DNA from: CAZUZS01 sp964624795
Lineage (GTDB): Bacteria > Calditrichota > Calditrichia > RBG-13-44-9
NCBI GenBank assembly: GCA_964624795.1
Contig: CAZUZS010000028.1
Location: 1 to 53,385, forward strand
Direction of reading: 5' to 3'
DNA length: 53,385 bases
The notes under the pieces: model-generated
Told to the model about the DNA's origin: nothing
What the model saw: the letters and a program-made list of their open reading frames with translations, nothing else
Database searches by the model: none
Shown here: piece by piece, positions 36,001-44,504 of the stretch
Layout: every line of letters begins with the position of its first letter
Position numbering within the stretch: the first letter of the stretch is position 1
Position numbers and translations under genes: made by a program

Positions 36001-37041
36001 CCAGGGAATAGATTCGGGAAGTATTTGCTGCATGTCAGGCATCATAGGCTTCATGCCTGGAGAGCACCATTCGTGTGTATTTCTGATCAGGTTTTCCTTC
36101 TCAAACAACTGAAACACATGTGTTCTATCAACCCCGATGAATTCTCCGATTACTTTCATAGTGTAATCTATTTCCAGATCAATTTCATCCGGCGGCAGGT
36201 TGATAAACTTGGTGGAGATGTGATTTATGAGGTCCTCAAAGTCAACCCGGAACTGAAGTCTTTCCTGTCCGTGTTTTCGCTCACTAATATCCCTGTAAAT
36301 ACCATACACAGCGATTTGTCCGCCTTCAACACGAATCGGTGAGCCCAAAATGGATACGTTGAGAAGCGACCCATCCTTGCGTTTTCGAACTGCCTCCACA
36401 GAGATGGTCTGACCGTTTGCCACCTTTTGGGTGAGAGTGAACCCTTCTCCTTTTAGATCATCAGGAACAATTAACTTGTTTATCGGTTGATTGACCACTT
36501 CTTCCAGGCTGTAGCCAAACATCCTTGTAAACTCCGTATTCGCCTGCAAAATGCGGTCTTCCGAATCAAGCACCACCACTCCTTCCGGGGCACTCTCAAA
36601 CAACTCATCCAGATAGGCTGTCTTTATTTTTAGTTCTTCTTCTACTTTTTTTTGATCAGTGATATCTTCAAAGCTCTCGATACCGCCAATAATTTTGCCG
36701 TCCGAATTCCGCAGCAAATCCGCATTTTTGAGGACGGTGCGCATTTCGCCGCCTTTTGTTTGAACAACACACTCGGCGCGTAACAACGGTTTAGGGATAT
36801 CTTTCCCGAACAGGCCGCATGATATATCACAGAAACCGGAGGCAAATTTTGTGCATTTACTTCCTACCAATTCTTCAGGAGAATAGCCCAGAATTTCGGC
36901 AGCTCGTTCGTTAACGCTGGTAATCGTGCGTTTTTGATCTACCACAAAAATTGCACTGGGGACGAGTTTAAAGAGTAGCCCTGCTTGTTTCCCTGACTCA
37001 CCAAGAGCTTCCTCCGGCAAGACCTGATGATTTCCCTTCAT
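33070..37041 (-). CDS. Hybrid sensor histidine kinase: PAS-PAS-GAF-PAS-HisKA-HATPase-REC-REC-HPt
   Basis: The product is about 1323 residues. Using the ATG at 37041 (AAAGGA 10 nt upstream; frame open to 37131), two PAS domains cover about 15-255, a GAF about 270-430 and a third PAS about 440-560. HisKA has the phosphoacceptor in NMSHEIRTPMNG (about His614). The HATPase has the N box LVNLLGNAIKFTETG and FGGTGLGLTIS. Receiver 1 shows LIVDDNQTNRR and LDSQIPEMSG; receiver 2 shows LLAEDNYVNQK and MDVQMPEMDG. The HPt domain has RTAHSLKGQLATF. No membrane helix is seen, so sensing is cytoplasmic. The phosphorelay probably ends on the coupled SpoIIE phosphatase. Receiver 1 has Ser in place of Val after its Asp, within normal variation. 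Confidence 0.93.
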   Translation of the reverse strand: MKGNHQVLPEEALGESGKQAGLLFKLVPSAIFVVDQKRTITSVNERAAEILGYSPEELVGSKCTKFASGFCDISCGLFGKDIPKPLLRAECVVQTKGGEMRTVLKNADLLRNSDGKIIGGIESFEDITDQKKVEEELKIKTAYLDELFESAPEGVVVLDSEDRILQANTEFTRMFGYSLEEVVNQPINKLIVPDDLKGEGFTLTQKVANGQTISVEAVRKRKDGSLLNVSILGSPIRVEGGQIAVYGIYRDISERKHGQERLQFRVDFEDLINHISTKFINLPPDEIDLEIDYTMKVIGEFIGVDRTHVFQLFEKENLIRNTHEWCSPGMKPMMPDMQQILPESIPWWMEKMQSWENIRIHRLIEMPPEAETEKGILRSYNIKSFIAVPMIYGSSVIGFWGMDTVQEERNWQSDIVTLLKIVGDILANALERKRTEAALRESEEKYRAIFESFQDVYYCTDLKGVITEISPSIRNRGKYEPEDLIGKPASDVYLNPDDRFRLLELLKKHGAIKDFDLKFRTKDNEIIDVSVNSHLLLDSFGNPIGVEGVLRDITERKRVEEELRQAKEAAEEANKELLEMNQHLEKTTIYAKEMAVQAELASAAKSEFLANMSHEIRTPMNGILGMTELALDTDLTAEQREYLEMVKSSADSLLTIINDILDFSKIEAGKMDLEFIDFNLYDSIAETMRTLAVRAHKKGLELAYQIAPGVPEELHGDPGRLRQILVNLLGNAIKFTETGEVVLYVRAADSPSDPGNNGTSGRSVVLQFSVTDTGIGIPKDKQAKIFESFTQADGSTTRTFGGTGLGLTISSQLVKLMAGKIRVESPANPELLMRIKMGDGQRRESGQNNSSDLLPATGKGGPGSTFHFTAQFKIQENPKQHVHSIELKQLEGLRTLIVDDNQTNRRILHEILSGWRMQPVSVENGQKGLDALWQAHNKGKPFKLIILDSQIPEMSGFSLAASIREHHEFDVAAIMMLTSAGHRGDGEKCRELGISAYLTKPVSHSDLMNTIAFVLCANNRAGEKMELITRHTLRENQRTLKLANRDIERNTPGVSIRAENAVTDPKPQLKILLAEDNYVNQKLAVRLLQKMGHQVLVANNGREAVEIVTHQKVDAVLMDVQMPEMDGFEATRELRRIELTSGTHLPIIALTAHAMHGDMQRCLAEGMDAYLAKPIKPKELDEKLSLLADLQINRRLSDEPGPEEEMDTDGVINRQELLQRFEDDDELLEELIEIFQEESRKLMENLEAAIRNCDADNLERTAHSLKGQLATFAAEKARAQAFELEKHGRNKNFSEATEIFEMLKMELVRVENALQLSIQEKVL

Positions 37042-37469
37042 CAACACTGAATCCTTTCGCATAAATCGTTGGCAAAGTCTAAAAACAGACCGGGTGAATT
37101 TCTTCTCAGATTGCCAAACCGAGCGAGACATTCACCCGGTAATGTCAATTATAATTGCCCCACTCTCCCGACTTCATTAATAATTCGGCATTTCTTGATA
37201 ATCCTTTACAAAAATTCGGCCAGTTATTTTTCTTTCCGAATCCCCTGCAAGCCGCCTTGCAGCCGAATTTCTAATCCCCATCATAACTATATTATTTATA
37301 GCCTCCCTCCCCCCAGAGGCAATCGCAAGGGGCCGTTATTCTATTTGCTCCAGGATCGCATAGGCATGAATTTCCGCAGTGTCAATATCGCGAGGCAGAC
37401 ATGTTTGAAATATCCTTGAGGTATAAAGCGGACTTCATTATATTCAACTGCCTTAAAAGGAAACCAAGA
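37042..37469. other. Divergent intergenic region between hybrid kinase and lptF
   Basis: This should contain promoters for both directions. It holds nested inverted repeats: AAATTCGG/CCGAATTT (37212-37219 with 37263-37270) enclosing CTGCAAG/CTTGCAG (37245-37251 with 37256-37262). No gene is evident. Confidence 0.5.
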
Positions 37470-38918
37470 ATGTTTATATTAGCCAGATATATTGTCAAAG
37501 AACACCTTGGACCGTTCTTTTTCTCGCTGGCGGTCATTATGTTTGTTTTTGTGACCAAATTCATCGTGCAATATATCGGCAAAATATTTGGCAAAGGGCT
37601 TTCGGTAAAGACTATTGTTGAATTTATATACCTCAACCTGGCATGGATGCTGGCACTGGCAGTGCCCATGTCGGTGCTGGTGGCCGCCCTCATGGCGTTT
37701 GGCAGGCTTTCCGCCGATAATGAAATCACGATTCTGAAAACATCCGGGATAAGTCTCTATAAAATCATTCGCCCCACGTTGATTGCGACGATTATCCTGA
37801 CATTGTTCATGTTCTGGTTTAACGACCGGGTGCTGCCGGAGTTTAACCATCGTGCCCGCGTCCTCTTCTACAGCATTTCACAAAAAAAACCAACCCTGCA
37901 ACTTGAACAAGGCATCTACATGAACCTCGATAAATTCAGTGTTCTGGTTCAGGGAATAGACAAAAGCTTTACCGAAAAAGTGGTGGACAATACCGATATG
38001 ATGGGGCCGGATTATAACGACACATCGGGTGACCGCCTGGAAGATATCACAATCTTTGACCGGAGCACAACGAACCTGCAGCGAACGATTACTGCAAAGA
38101 GCGGTTACCTGGTATTCGATAAGAAAAGAGAGACACTGGTTTTTACATTGTTCGACGGCGAAATACATGAAATCAATACCAACGATTTTTCCGAATACCG
38201 GCGGGTGCGGTTTAACCGCAGTGTTTTTTACATTCCGGCGCCGGAGTTGGTTTTTAAGAAAACGGATGATACATGGCGCGGCGATCGTGAGATGTCGATT
38301 GCCATGATGGAAAATGAAGTAAATAAATACAAAAAGACCATTCAGGAGCAGGTTGAGGACCTGCGTAAGGTTCTCAGGGAATATTACCCCAATCCCGATT
38401 CATTGCAGGCCAGCCTGGCGGAATTGAAACCGGTTCAGAATCTTAAGCCGTTGAATTTCAACCAGGAGCAAATTGTTCGGTCGAAATCGCTGCGCAAAAC
38501 GCAGGGCGTAATTCAAAAGATCAAAAATTTTAAAAAGAACATTCAATACAACGAGAAGCAGATTTATAAGTATGAGGTTGAGATCTATAAGAAATTTTCA
38601 ATTCCTTTTGCCAGCATCGTCTTTATTCTCATTGGCGCACCGCTTGGAATAAAGGCGCGCAAGGGAAGCTTGGGAGTTGGCATTACCTTCAGCATCGGTT
38701 TTTTTCTCCTTTACTGGGTGTTTCTCATTGGGGGTGAAGAATTAGCAGACAGGCAACTGCTTTCGCCATTTCTGGCAATGTGGATGGCAAACATTATAGT
38801 TGGCTCCATTGGAATTTTCCTCACCTACCGGGTGGTAAAAGAAACTACTTTTATTCAATGGAATAAATTGCCGAAATTCCTGCAGGTATTTTTCAAAGGA
38901 GATGAGGAAGCAACGTGA
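37470..38918 (+). CDS. lptF: LptF/LptG family permease (first copy, with coiled-coil insert)
   Basis: The protein has 482 residues. It starts ARYIVKEHLGPFFFSL, a typical LptF/G amphipathic and first-helix region, with three helices in the first 120 residues and three in the last 110 (IPFASIVFILIGAPLGIKAR near 388-407). AAAGGA lies 8 nt before the ATG at 37470; the frame is open to 37401. LptF and LptG with LptB extract lipopolysaccharide from the inner membrane. At 482 residues it is longer than the roughly 360 typical of Escherichia LptF/G. The extra length is a charged coiled coil (about 285-385) between the periplasmic beta domain and helix 4. It overlaps the next gene by 4 nt. Assignment as F rather than G is by position. 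Confidence 0.92.
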   Translation: MFILARYIVKEHLGPFFFSLAVIMFVFVTKFIVQYIGKIFGKGLSVKTIVEFIYLNLAWMLALAVPMSVLVAALMAFGRLSADNEITILKTSGISLYKIIRPTLIATIILTLFMFWFNDRVLPEFNHRARVLFYSISQKKPTLQLEQGIYMNLDKFSVLVQGIDKSFTEKVVDNTDMMGPDYNDTSGDRLEDITIFDRSTTNLQRTITAKSGYLVFDKKRETLVFTLFDGEIHEINTNDFSEYRRVRFNRSVFYIPAPELVFKKTDDTWRGDREMSIAMMENEVNKYKKTIQEQVEDLRKVLREYYPNPDSLQASLAELKPVQNLKPLNFNQEQIVRSKSLRKTQGVIQKIKNFKKNIQYNEKQIYKYEVEIYKKFSIPFASIVFILIGAPLGIKARKGSLGVGITFSIGFFLLYWVFLIGGEELADRQLLSPFLAMWMANIIVGSIGIFLTYRVVKETTFIQWNKLPKFLQVFFKGDEEAT

Positions 38919-40000
38919 CCACCATTTTAGACAGGTACATTACCTGGAAATTTTTATCAATCCTCTTCTTCACAATATTGGCATTTATCATCATATTTGT
39001 GATCGTGGATTTGATCGAGAACCTCGACAAATTTTTGTCCCACGACGCCAGCCTGGGAAATGTAACTCTCTACTACATCTTTTATATCCCATACATCATC
39101 ATTCTTACACTGCCGGTTTCGATGCTGTTGAGCAGCCTGTTCTCGCTTGGTTCCATGGCGCAATACAATGAAATAATCGCCATCAAGACCTCCGGGGTCA
39201 GCACCTATCGCATTTTATTGCCAATCCTGATCCTGGCATTTCTCATCAGTATACTTTCCGGGCTGGCAGGCGAGACGGTGGTTCCGATCTCCAACCAGGC
39301 GAGGCTGGACATCTTTCGCTACCAGATCAAGAAAGAAACGCGAGAGATAAAAACGTCCCGAAACCAGTTGGCCATTCAGGACGGAAAAAATCGCCAGATC
39401 TATATGCAATTTTATGAAACAGCCAAGCAACGAGCCTACAAAGTAAATATTATCTGGACCAATGAGAACAAAATTACCCGCCGCATCGACGCCCGATACA
39501 TGCAATGGGAGCCGCAGAAAAGCATCTGGATGCTGATCGACATTACGGAACGGAAGTTTACCTCTTCAGGCCAGGTGGTAACCCGTCTCGATTCTCTGGC
39601 CTATGCGCAAAGTCAAATTACGCCGGACGACCTGATCGATCTGGAGAAAAAGCCGGAAGAGATGAATTACGCCGAACTCAACCGCTTTGTGGACAAACAG
39701 CTTTCACTGGGGGCTGATGCCCGCCAGTGGCTGGTCGATCTTTATATGAAAATTTCTTACCCGTTTGCTAACTTCATTATTGTGATGTTCGGTGCCCCGT
39801 TGGCTGCCAAAAAGCGCAGAAGCGGACCGGCGCTCGGTTTTGCCCTGGCCCTTCTCATCAGTTTTGTCTATTTTTTGTTTCTCAGAACCGGGCAGGTGCT
39901 TGGACACAAAGGAAATATCACACCGTGGCTGGCCGCCTGGATTGGAAATATTGTTTTTGGGGTGGGTGCGATTCTGATTATGTGGAGAGCCAGAAAGTAG
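38915..40000 (+). CDS. lptG: LptF/LptG family permease (second copy)
   Basis: The protein has 361 residues, the usual length of the family. It starts with GTG overlapping the previous stop (GTGA), with GGAGATGAGG upstream. It has LDRYITWKFLSILFFTILAF at the start, three helices, a periplasmic beta-jellyroll (about 125-265) and three final helices with ANFIIVMFGAPLAAKKRR. It forms the LptFG half of the lipopolysaccharide exporter, working with LptB and LptC encoded elsewhere. F and G cannot be told apart confidently from sequence alone. A convergent gene follows 168 nt later. Confidence 0.93.
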   Translation: MTTILDRYITWKFLSILFFTILAFIIIFVIVDLIENLDKFLSHDASLGNVTLYYIFYIPYIIILTLPVSMLLSSLFSLGSMAQYNEIIAIKTSGVSTYRILLPILILAFLISILSGLAGETVVPISNQARLDIFRYQIKKETREIKTSRNQLAIQDGKNRQIYMQFYETAKQRAYKVNIIWTNENKITRRIDARYMQWEPQKSIWMLIDITERKFTSSGQVVTRLDSLAYAQSQITPDDLIDLEKKPEEMNYAELNRFVDKQLSLGADARQWLVDLYMKISYPFANFIIVMFGAPLAAKKRRSGPALGFALALLISFVYFLFLRTGQVLGHKGNITPWLAAWIGNIVFGVGAILIMWRARK

Positions 40001-40168
40001 GAAAAGCCGGCCTCCCTTCCAGTAGGGAAACAGGCTTGCTGTTTTGGCCCTGGAGATTGTCTATCCCAATTTGTACTTCTGCGAAAATATGGATGCGTTT
40101 GAATTATTCTTCAACTAAGGATGCTGGAAATTTCTGTGGACAGGTCACAAAAGCTCATCGCAGAACCT

Positions 40169-42193
40169 TTAGCGGATCACTGCCACTTTCCCCGATTTTA
40201 TTTTCTTCCCGTTGCTGCCCTTTATTACATAGATATAAAAACCGCTGGCTAACTGCTGCTGCTGGTTATTCACCACCCGCCACTGCCAACGGGAAGATGC
40301 TGCATCATCCAGGTTCTGGACGTAAACCAATTGACCTTCCGGCGTAAAAACCATGATTTCCGAGGCTTCCCGCGGTAGATTGTCAAAAATTACCATCTGG
40401 TGTCCGCGGGCCGGCCGGTAGGGGTTCGGGTATACAATAATATGCTGCGCATCGGCGGCTACGCTTCCCTCCGGCAGCGTCCTGAAAGACGAATCTTTTG
40501 TCGTAGTCCTGTGACCCGCCTGATCTTCGATTGTGAAAGCGAAGGTGTAAACGGTGTCCGGAACCAGGTTTTTCAGGTCGAGCGTGTGCTGGGTGTTAAA
40601 GCTGCTGCTTTGAGCCAACTTGATATCGGACGGATCGAGCCAGTATTCCAGCGATATGATGCTGGGAACATCGGTTTTCACGCGAATGCGAACTTCCGTA
40701 TCGGAAAGCGGGTAAATTTGGATATCAGCAAGATCGACCGAAGCCCCCACTTCCACAGCCACGGTTCGCAGGTCGGAAAGATTGCCGGGATCCGTAACCT
40801 TGATTGCGATTTGTGATTCGCCGCTCCAGTTGGGTTCACTGTAAATCCGTAACTGCGCCAGTGCCGGATCATAATCATATAAAATATGCGGACCGGGCGT
40901 GAACTCCCACTGCAACTGGCCGAAAGTATGAGTGGAATCAATTACCAGGGTGCTCAAATTCAAAGTAACCGCACCATCTTCAGCAAAAGAAATCTGCTCC
41001 GGCAGGCCGGTGAAATGAGGCGGCGTATTTACCGGGCTGGAATTATAGTGGAGCGTCACCGTACCGGCATCCGATGCTTCCCCGGGATCAGTCACGGTAA
41101 AAGTGCCGTTTTCCATTTCAGTGCCATCAAGGCTGGTTATTTTTACAATCTTGTTGGCCTGGTCAACCCAGGAAATGTCAAAATGGCTGTAGCCGGAAAA
41201 ACTCCAGTTTAGATCCTGCGCATCGTTATCCACATCATGGGCATACGGCCTGAGATCAAAAATGCTGTCGCTAAATACGCTCAAGAAGAGCTCGCTGAGG
41301 CTCAACACCGGCGGGTCGTTCACTGCGATAACGGTCGCGACTACCGTTGCTGTTTTCGATGTATTATCTGGCGCGAGGGCGATAAATCGCAATGTATCCG
41401 AACCAAACCAATCCGGCAGGCTGCTGGTAAAGGTTACCTGGCGGGATGCGGATTGGTAATCCGCGTTCAAATGATCGAGATCCAGAATCTGCCACTGAAT
41501 ATCGGCCGCCGTAAATGAAGAATTGGAAATCGTAACATAGTTGTCCAGGTCCAGGGTGATTTGCTGATCTTCCGGAAATTCGAAATCGGGAATATTCAGT
41601 GTGATTTGCGTGGACGAACTGCCGCCAATAACCAGGCTCACATTTCTGCGGTCCCAAAAACCGTCCGGATCCGTCGCCGTTAGGGTAAATCCGGCGGTGC
41701 CGGTAAAGCCGGATTCGGGTGTAATCACCAATCCGCCGGAGGAAACCGTTGCCTGCAAATGCGAGATGCCGGAAACCAAAAGCTGCAATTGGTCCGCCGA
41801 ATTATCGGGGTCAGCTACAACTTCCGATAATGGCAGCGTTGTAGCCGCTCCGGAAGAGATGCTATCTACCGACAGAACAATTTTCGGAATGCCAATTGCC
41901 AAATAATTCGAGAGGGGGGACAGATTTCCAGCCGAATCCATGGCAGCTATCTTATACGCATATAACCGGCCCGGCTGAATGCCATTGCGGTCCACCCAGC
42001 TTGTACTGGGGTGCGGCACAGATTGAAGAAATGTAAAATTGCTGGTTCCATCCACCGCACGGTAAAGCTGGTATTCCAGCATGTCCGGTTCGGGGTTCAC
42101 ATCCCAGCCAATATTAAGCGAGTCAGTTTGCGCAACCGCCGTACTAAAAAACAGCAGCCAAACCGCAGAGAAGCAGACAAAACCGTATTTCAA
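40169..42193 (-). CDS. Secreted multi-domain protein with FN3-like, Ig-like and C-terminal sorting domain
   Basis: The protein has about 674 residues. I chose the TTG at 42193, preceded by GGAGA at 7 nt, because it gives a clean signal peptide (KYGFVCFSAVWLLFFSTAVAQ); the frame extends to 42361 but that part does not look natural. After the signal come an FN3-like domain (NPEPDMLEYQLYRAVDG), about three cadherin/Ig-like repeats (TATDPDGF, NDPPVLSLSELFLS, FTVTDPGEASD) and another FN3-like domain (VRIRVKTDVPSIISLEYW). The last 90 residues (IIVYPNPYRPARG, GQLVY, LASGFYIYVIK) form a sorting-type domain resembling type IX or FlgD-like Ig. Secretion is inferred. It probably acts at the cell surface; no enzymatic domain is seen. 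Confidence 0.88.
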   Translation of the reverse strand: MKYGFVCFSAVWLLFFSTAVAQTDSLNIGWDVNPEPDMLEYQLYRAVDGTSNFTFLQSVPHPSTSWVDRNGIQPGRLYAYKIAAMDSAGNLSPLSNYLAIGIPKIVLSVDSISSGAATTLPLSEVVADPDNSADQLQLLVSGISHLQATVSSGGLVITPESGFTGTAGFTLTATDPDGFWDRRNVSLVIGGSSSTQITLNIPDFEFPEDQQITLDLDNYVTISNSSFTAADIQWQILDLDHLNADYQSASRQVTFTSSLPDWFGSDTLRFIALAPDNTSKTATVVATVIAVNDPPVLSLSELFLSVFSDSIFDLRPYAHDVDNDAQDLNWSFSGYSHFDISWVDQANKIVKITSLDGTEMENGTFTVTDPGEASDAGTVTLHYNSSPVNTPPHFTGLPEQISFAEDGAVTLNLSTLVIDSTHTFGQLQWEFTPGPHILYDYDPALAQLRIYSEPNWSGESQIAIKVTDPGNLSDLRTVAVEVGASVDLADIQIYPLSDTEVRIRVKTDVPSIISLEYWLDPSDIKLAQSSSFNTQHTLDLKNLVPDTVYTFAFTIEDQAGHRTTTKDSSFRTLPEGSVAADAQHIIVYPNPYRPARGHQMVIFDNLPREASEIMVFTPEGQLVYVQNLDDAASSRWQWRVVNNQQQQLASGFYIYVIKGSNGKKIKSGKVAVIR

Positions 42194-42593
42194 AATATGT
42201 CTCCGATTATCACCTTTCCCAAAGTATAAAAGCAAAGTATTTGCCAGAATAGAAATCCTGCCTCGCCGCCGGATTCGACTCCTCGAATCGGCAATTTGGG
42301 TAATATTTACACATTTCCGGCAATTTTTTCCGGCAGGGGAACCTTTCTTTCCAATGCACACGCCTCAACAGAATAAAACAAACAGTTTGGAAAATCATAA
42401 AATCCCCGGGTTTCTGGTGACCCGGAGCGTGATCAACCAAATTTTCCATATCGCTGCCGGAAGATCAACCATTCAAATATAAATCCGGCGTATGCTTTAA
42501 AGTGTGATCCTTCCAATAATTTGAAAAAAAAGAGTTTGATTGACTTTCGAAATTATTATATTTTTATGATAAATTAGTTGATATTTGTTGAAT
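42194..42593. other. Divergent intergenic region upstream of ptsI
   Basis: No gene is seen. A candidate promoter for ptsI lies at 42540-42570 (listed separately). The rest has no motif I can name. Confidence 0.5.
42540..42570 (+). promoter_or_regulatory. Candidate sigma-70 promoter of ptsI
   Basis: TTGACT (42540-42545) and TATGAT (42565-42570) are 19 nt apart, in an AT-rich stretch 24 nt before the ATG. The spacing is longer than ideal and the leader would be short. Confidence 0.3.
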
Positions 42594-44402
42594 ATGAATT
42601 TAGAAAATACTGAGATAACGCCAAAGCCCGAAATCGCCGTTAAGGGAATCCCCGCCTCGCCGGGAGTTGCGATCGGGTCTGTATTTCTATATTCAGAACC
42701 AACCTTTGCGCCGGAATTGCGGACGGTCTCTGCCAAACGCATTCCCCATGAAATCAACCGTTTTAAAAGGGCCATCGAAGCATCCAGGAGTTATTTACAG
42801 AAGATTTCCGATGAAACAATTTTGGGGTATGGCCAGGAATTTGGTGAGATTCTGCAAACCCAGGTTTCCATACTGGAAGATAAGATATTCCTGGACGAAG
42901 TTGTGCAGCTTATCAGGGAAAAAAATTACGATGCCGCTTATGCGACCTTTAAAATATTTCAGAACAAACGCGAACACTTCCTTCGGTTATCCGATGACTA
43001 CTTTCGGGACCGGGCCTTCGACATCCAGAACCTGAAACGCCTCATTTTGAAGAAGATGCTCGGTAAAAAGCTGGGCATCAAGCTGAAGGAACGATCTATT
43101 GTCGTTACCGACAACCTGAGTCCGGCAGATACTATCCGGTTGCACCACAATCATATCCTGGGATTTTGCACCAATGCCGGCGGCAAAAATTCCCATACCG
43201 CCATTGTGGCACGCTCGCTGGCCGTTCCGGCGGTGGTGGGCACCGAATTTATAACCAACATAGTGAAATCGGATGATCAACTCATTTTGGATGGGAATGA
43301 CGGAATCGTAATCATCAATCCCAGTCCGGAGACAATAGAGGCTTATAGCCGGAAACAGAAAAAGTTTTTGATAGTCGAAAAAGACCTGCTAAAGACCGCC
43401 AGCCAGCCGGCTGTTACAGGCGACGGACAGGCCATCGAAGTTATGGCGAACATTGAATTTGTGGAGGAGCTGGCCCAGATCATCAGGTCGGGAGCAGAAG
43501 GGATTGGCCTCTACCGCACCGAGGGGCTGTTCCTTGGGGGCAACGGGTTGCCCACCGAAGATCAACAGGCAGAGAACTATTCAGCTATTACCAAGAGTAT
43601 GCAGCCTAACAAGGTTGTAATTCGCACGCTGGACATTGGCGGAGATAAGCTATTGCCCGAATTGGTCAGCCTGCCGGAACGGAATCCTTTCCTGGGGTGG
43701 CGGGCCATCCGCTTCTGCCTGGATCACAAAGAGATTTTTCTTCCGCAATTGAAAGCCATTCTGCGCGCCAATAGCTACGGGAATGTCCACATTCTTATAC
43801 CCATGGTGAGTTCACTTGAAGAGGTGCGGCAATTCCGTACTGTTCTGGAAGAAGCAAAAGAGTTGCTGCGTAGTGACGCGGTAGAATTCAATCCCGAAAT
43901 AAAAATCGGGATGATGGTCGAAATTCCGTCGGCGGCCCTGTTGGCGGAACATTTCGCCCGGGAAGTCGATTTTTTCAGCATCGGAACCAACGACCTTATT
44001 CAGTACACCCTGGCCGTGGACCGGGCAAATGAGAAATTGTCCAGGCTTTACAACCACTTTCACCCGGCCCTGCTGCAACTGATAAAAAAGGTTATTGAAA
44101 CGGGGGAGAAATTTGGTATTCCAGTCAGCATGTGCGGTGAAATGGCAGGGGATCCGGTTGCGGTTCCGCTGCTTATCGGGATGGGGCTGCGGACTTTCAG
44201 TGCGGCTCATATCGTGGTTCCGGAGATAAAAAACGTAATTCGTAATCTTTCCGTGGACGAATGCACAGACCTTTACAGTAAGGTAATGCATCTGGAAACT
44301 GCAAGCGAAGTAAAAAATGCCTGCGAGAATTTCTACTCGGGAATTTTTTCGAATGGTATTTTACATTCCAACGCAAATAACAATAACGGACAAAATAAAT
44401 AG
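42594..44402 (+). CDS. ptsI: Phosphoenolpyruvate-protein phosphotransferase (PTS enzyme I)
   Basis: The protein has 602 residues. GIPASPGVAIGSVF begins the N-terminal domain, and the phosphoacceptor is His201 in GGKNSHTAIVARS. The C-terminal PEP-binding barrel has GIGLYRTEGLFLG, IRTLDIGGDKLLPE, GTNDLIQYTLAVDRAN and the catalytic cysteine in VSMCGEMAGDP. It transfers phosphate from PEP to HPr. I chose the ATG at 42594; a TTG at 42585 is possible, and the ribosome site is weak. No HPr, HPr kinase or sugar permease gene is in the window, so it may serve a regulatory (PTS-Ntr-like) or partial system. The C-terminus is asparagine-rich and slightly extended. Confidence 0.96.
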   Translation: MNLENTEITPKPEIAVKGIPASPGVAIGSVFLYSEPTFAPELRTVSAKRIPHEINRFKRAIEASRSYLQKISDETILGYGQEFGEILQTQVSILEDKIFLDEVVQLIREKNYDAAYATFKIFQNKREHFLRLSDDYFRDRAFDIQNLKRLILKKMLGKKLGIKLKERSIVVTDNLSPADTIRLHHNHILGFCTNAGGKNSHTAIVARSLAVPAVVGTEFITNIVKSDDQLILDGNDGIVIINPSPETIEAYSRKQKKFLIVEKDLLKTASQPAVTGDGQAIEVMANIEFVEELAQIIRSGAEGIGLYRTEGLFLGGNGLPTEDQQAENYSAITKSMQPNKVVIRTLDIGGDKLLPELVSLPERNPFLGWRAIRFCLDHKEIFLPQLKAILRANSYGNVHILIPMVSSLEEVRQFRTVLEEAKELLRSDAVEFNPEIKIGMMVEIPSAALLAEHFAREVDFFSIGTNDLIQYTLAVDRANEKLSRLYNHFHPALLQLIKKVIETGEKFGIPVSMCGEMAGDPVAVPLLIGMGLRTFSAAHIVVPEIKNVIRNLSVDECTDLYSKVMHLETASEVKNACENFYSGIFSNGILHSNANNNNGQNK

Positions 44403-44504
44403 GCCGTGACAATTCTAACTCTTTACCATTTCACTTCCTTCCTTTCTTTATCCAATACATTCGTACAACCTGTCCTATAATCTTAAAATTTCAGGAGAAG
44501 TAAA

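Noticed and set aside
40003..40045. Possible terminator after lptG
   Set aside because: The stem has large internal mismatches and no clear T-run.
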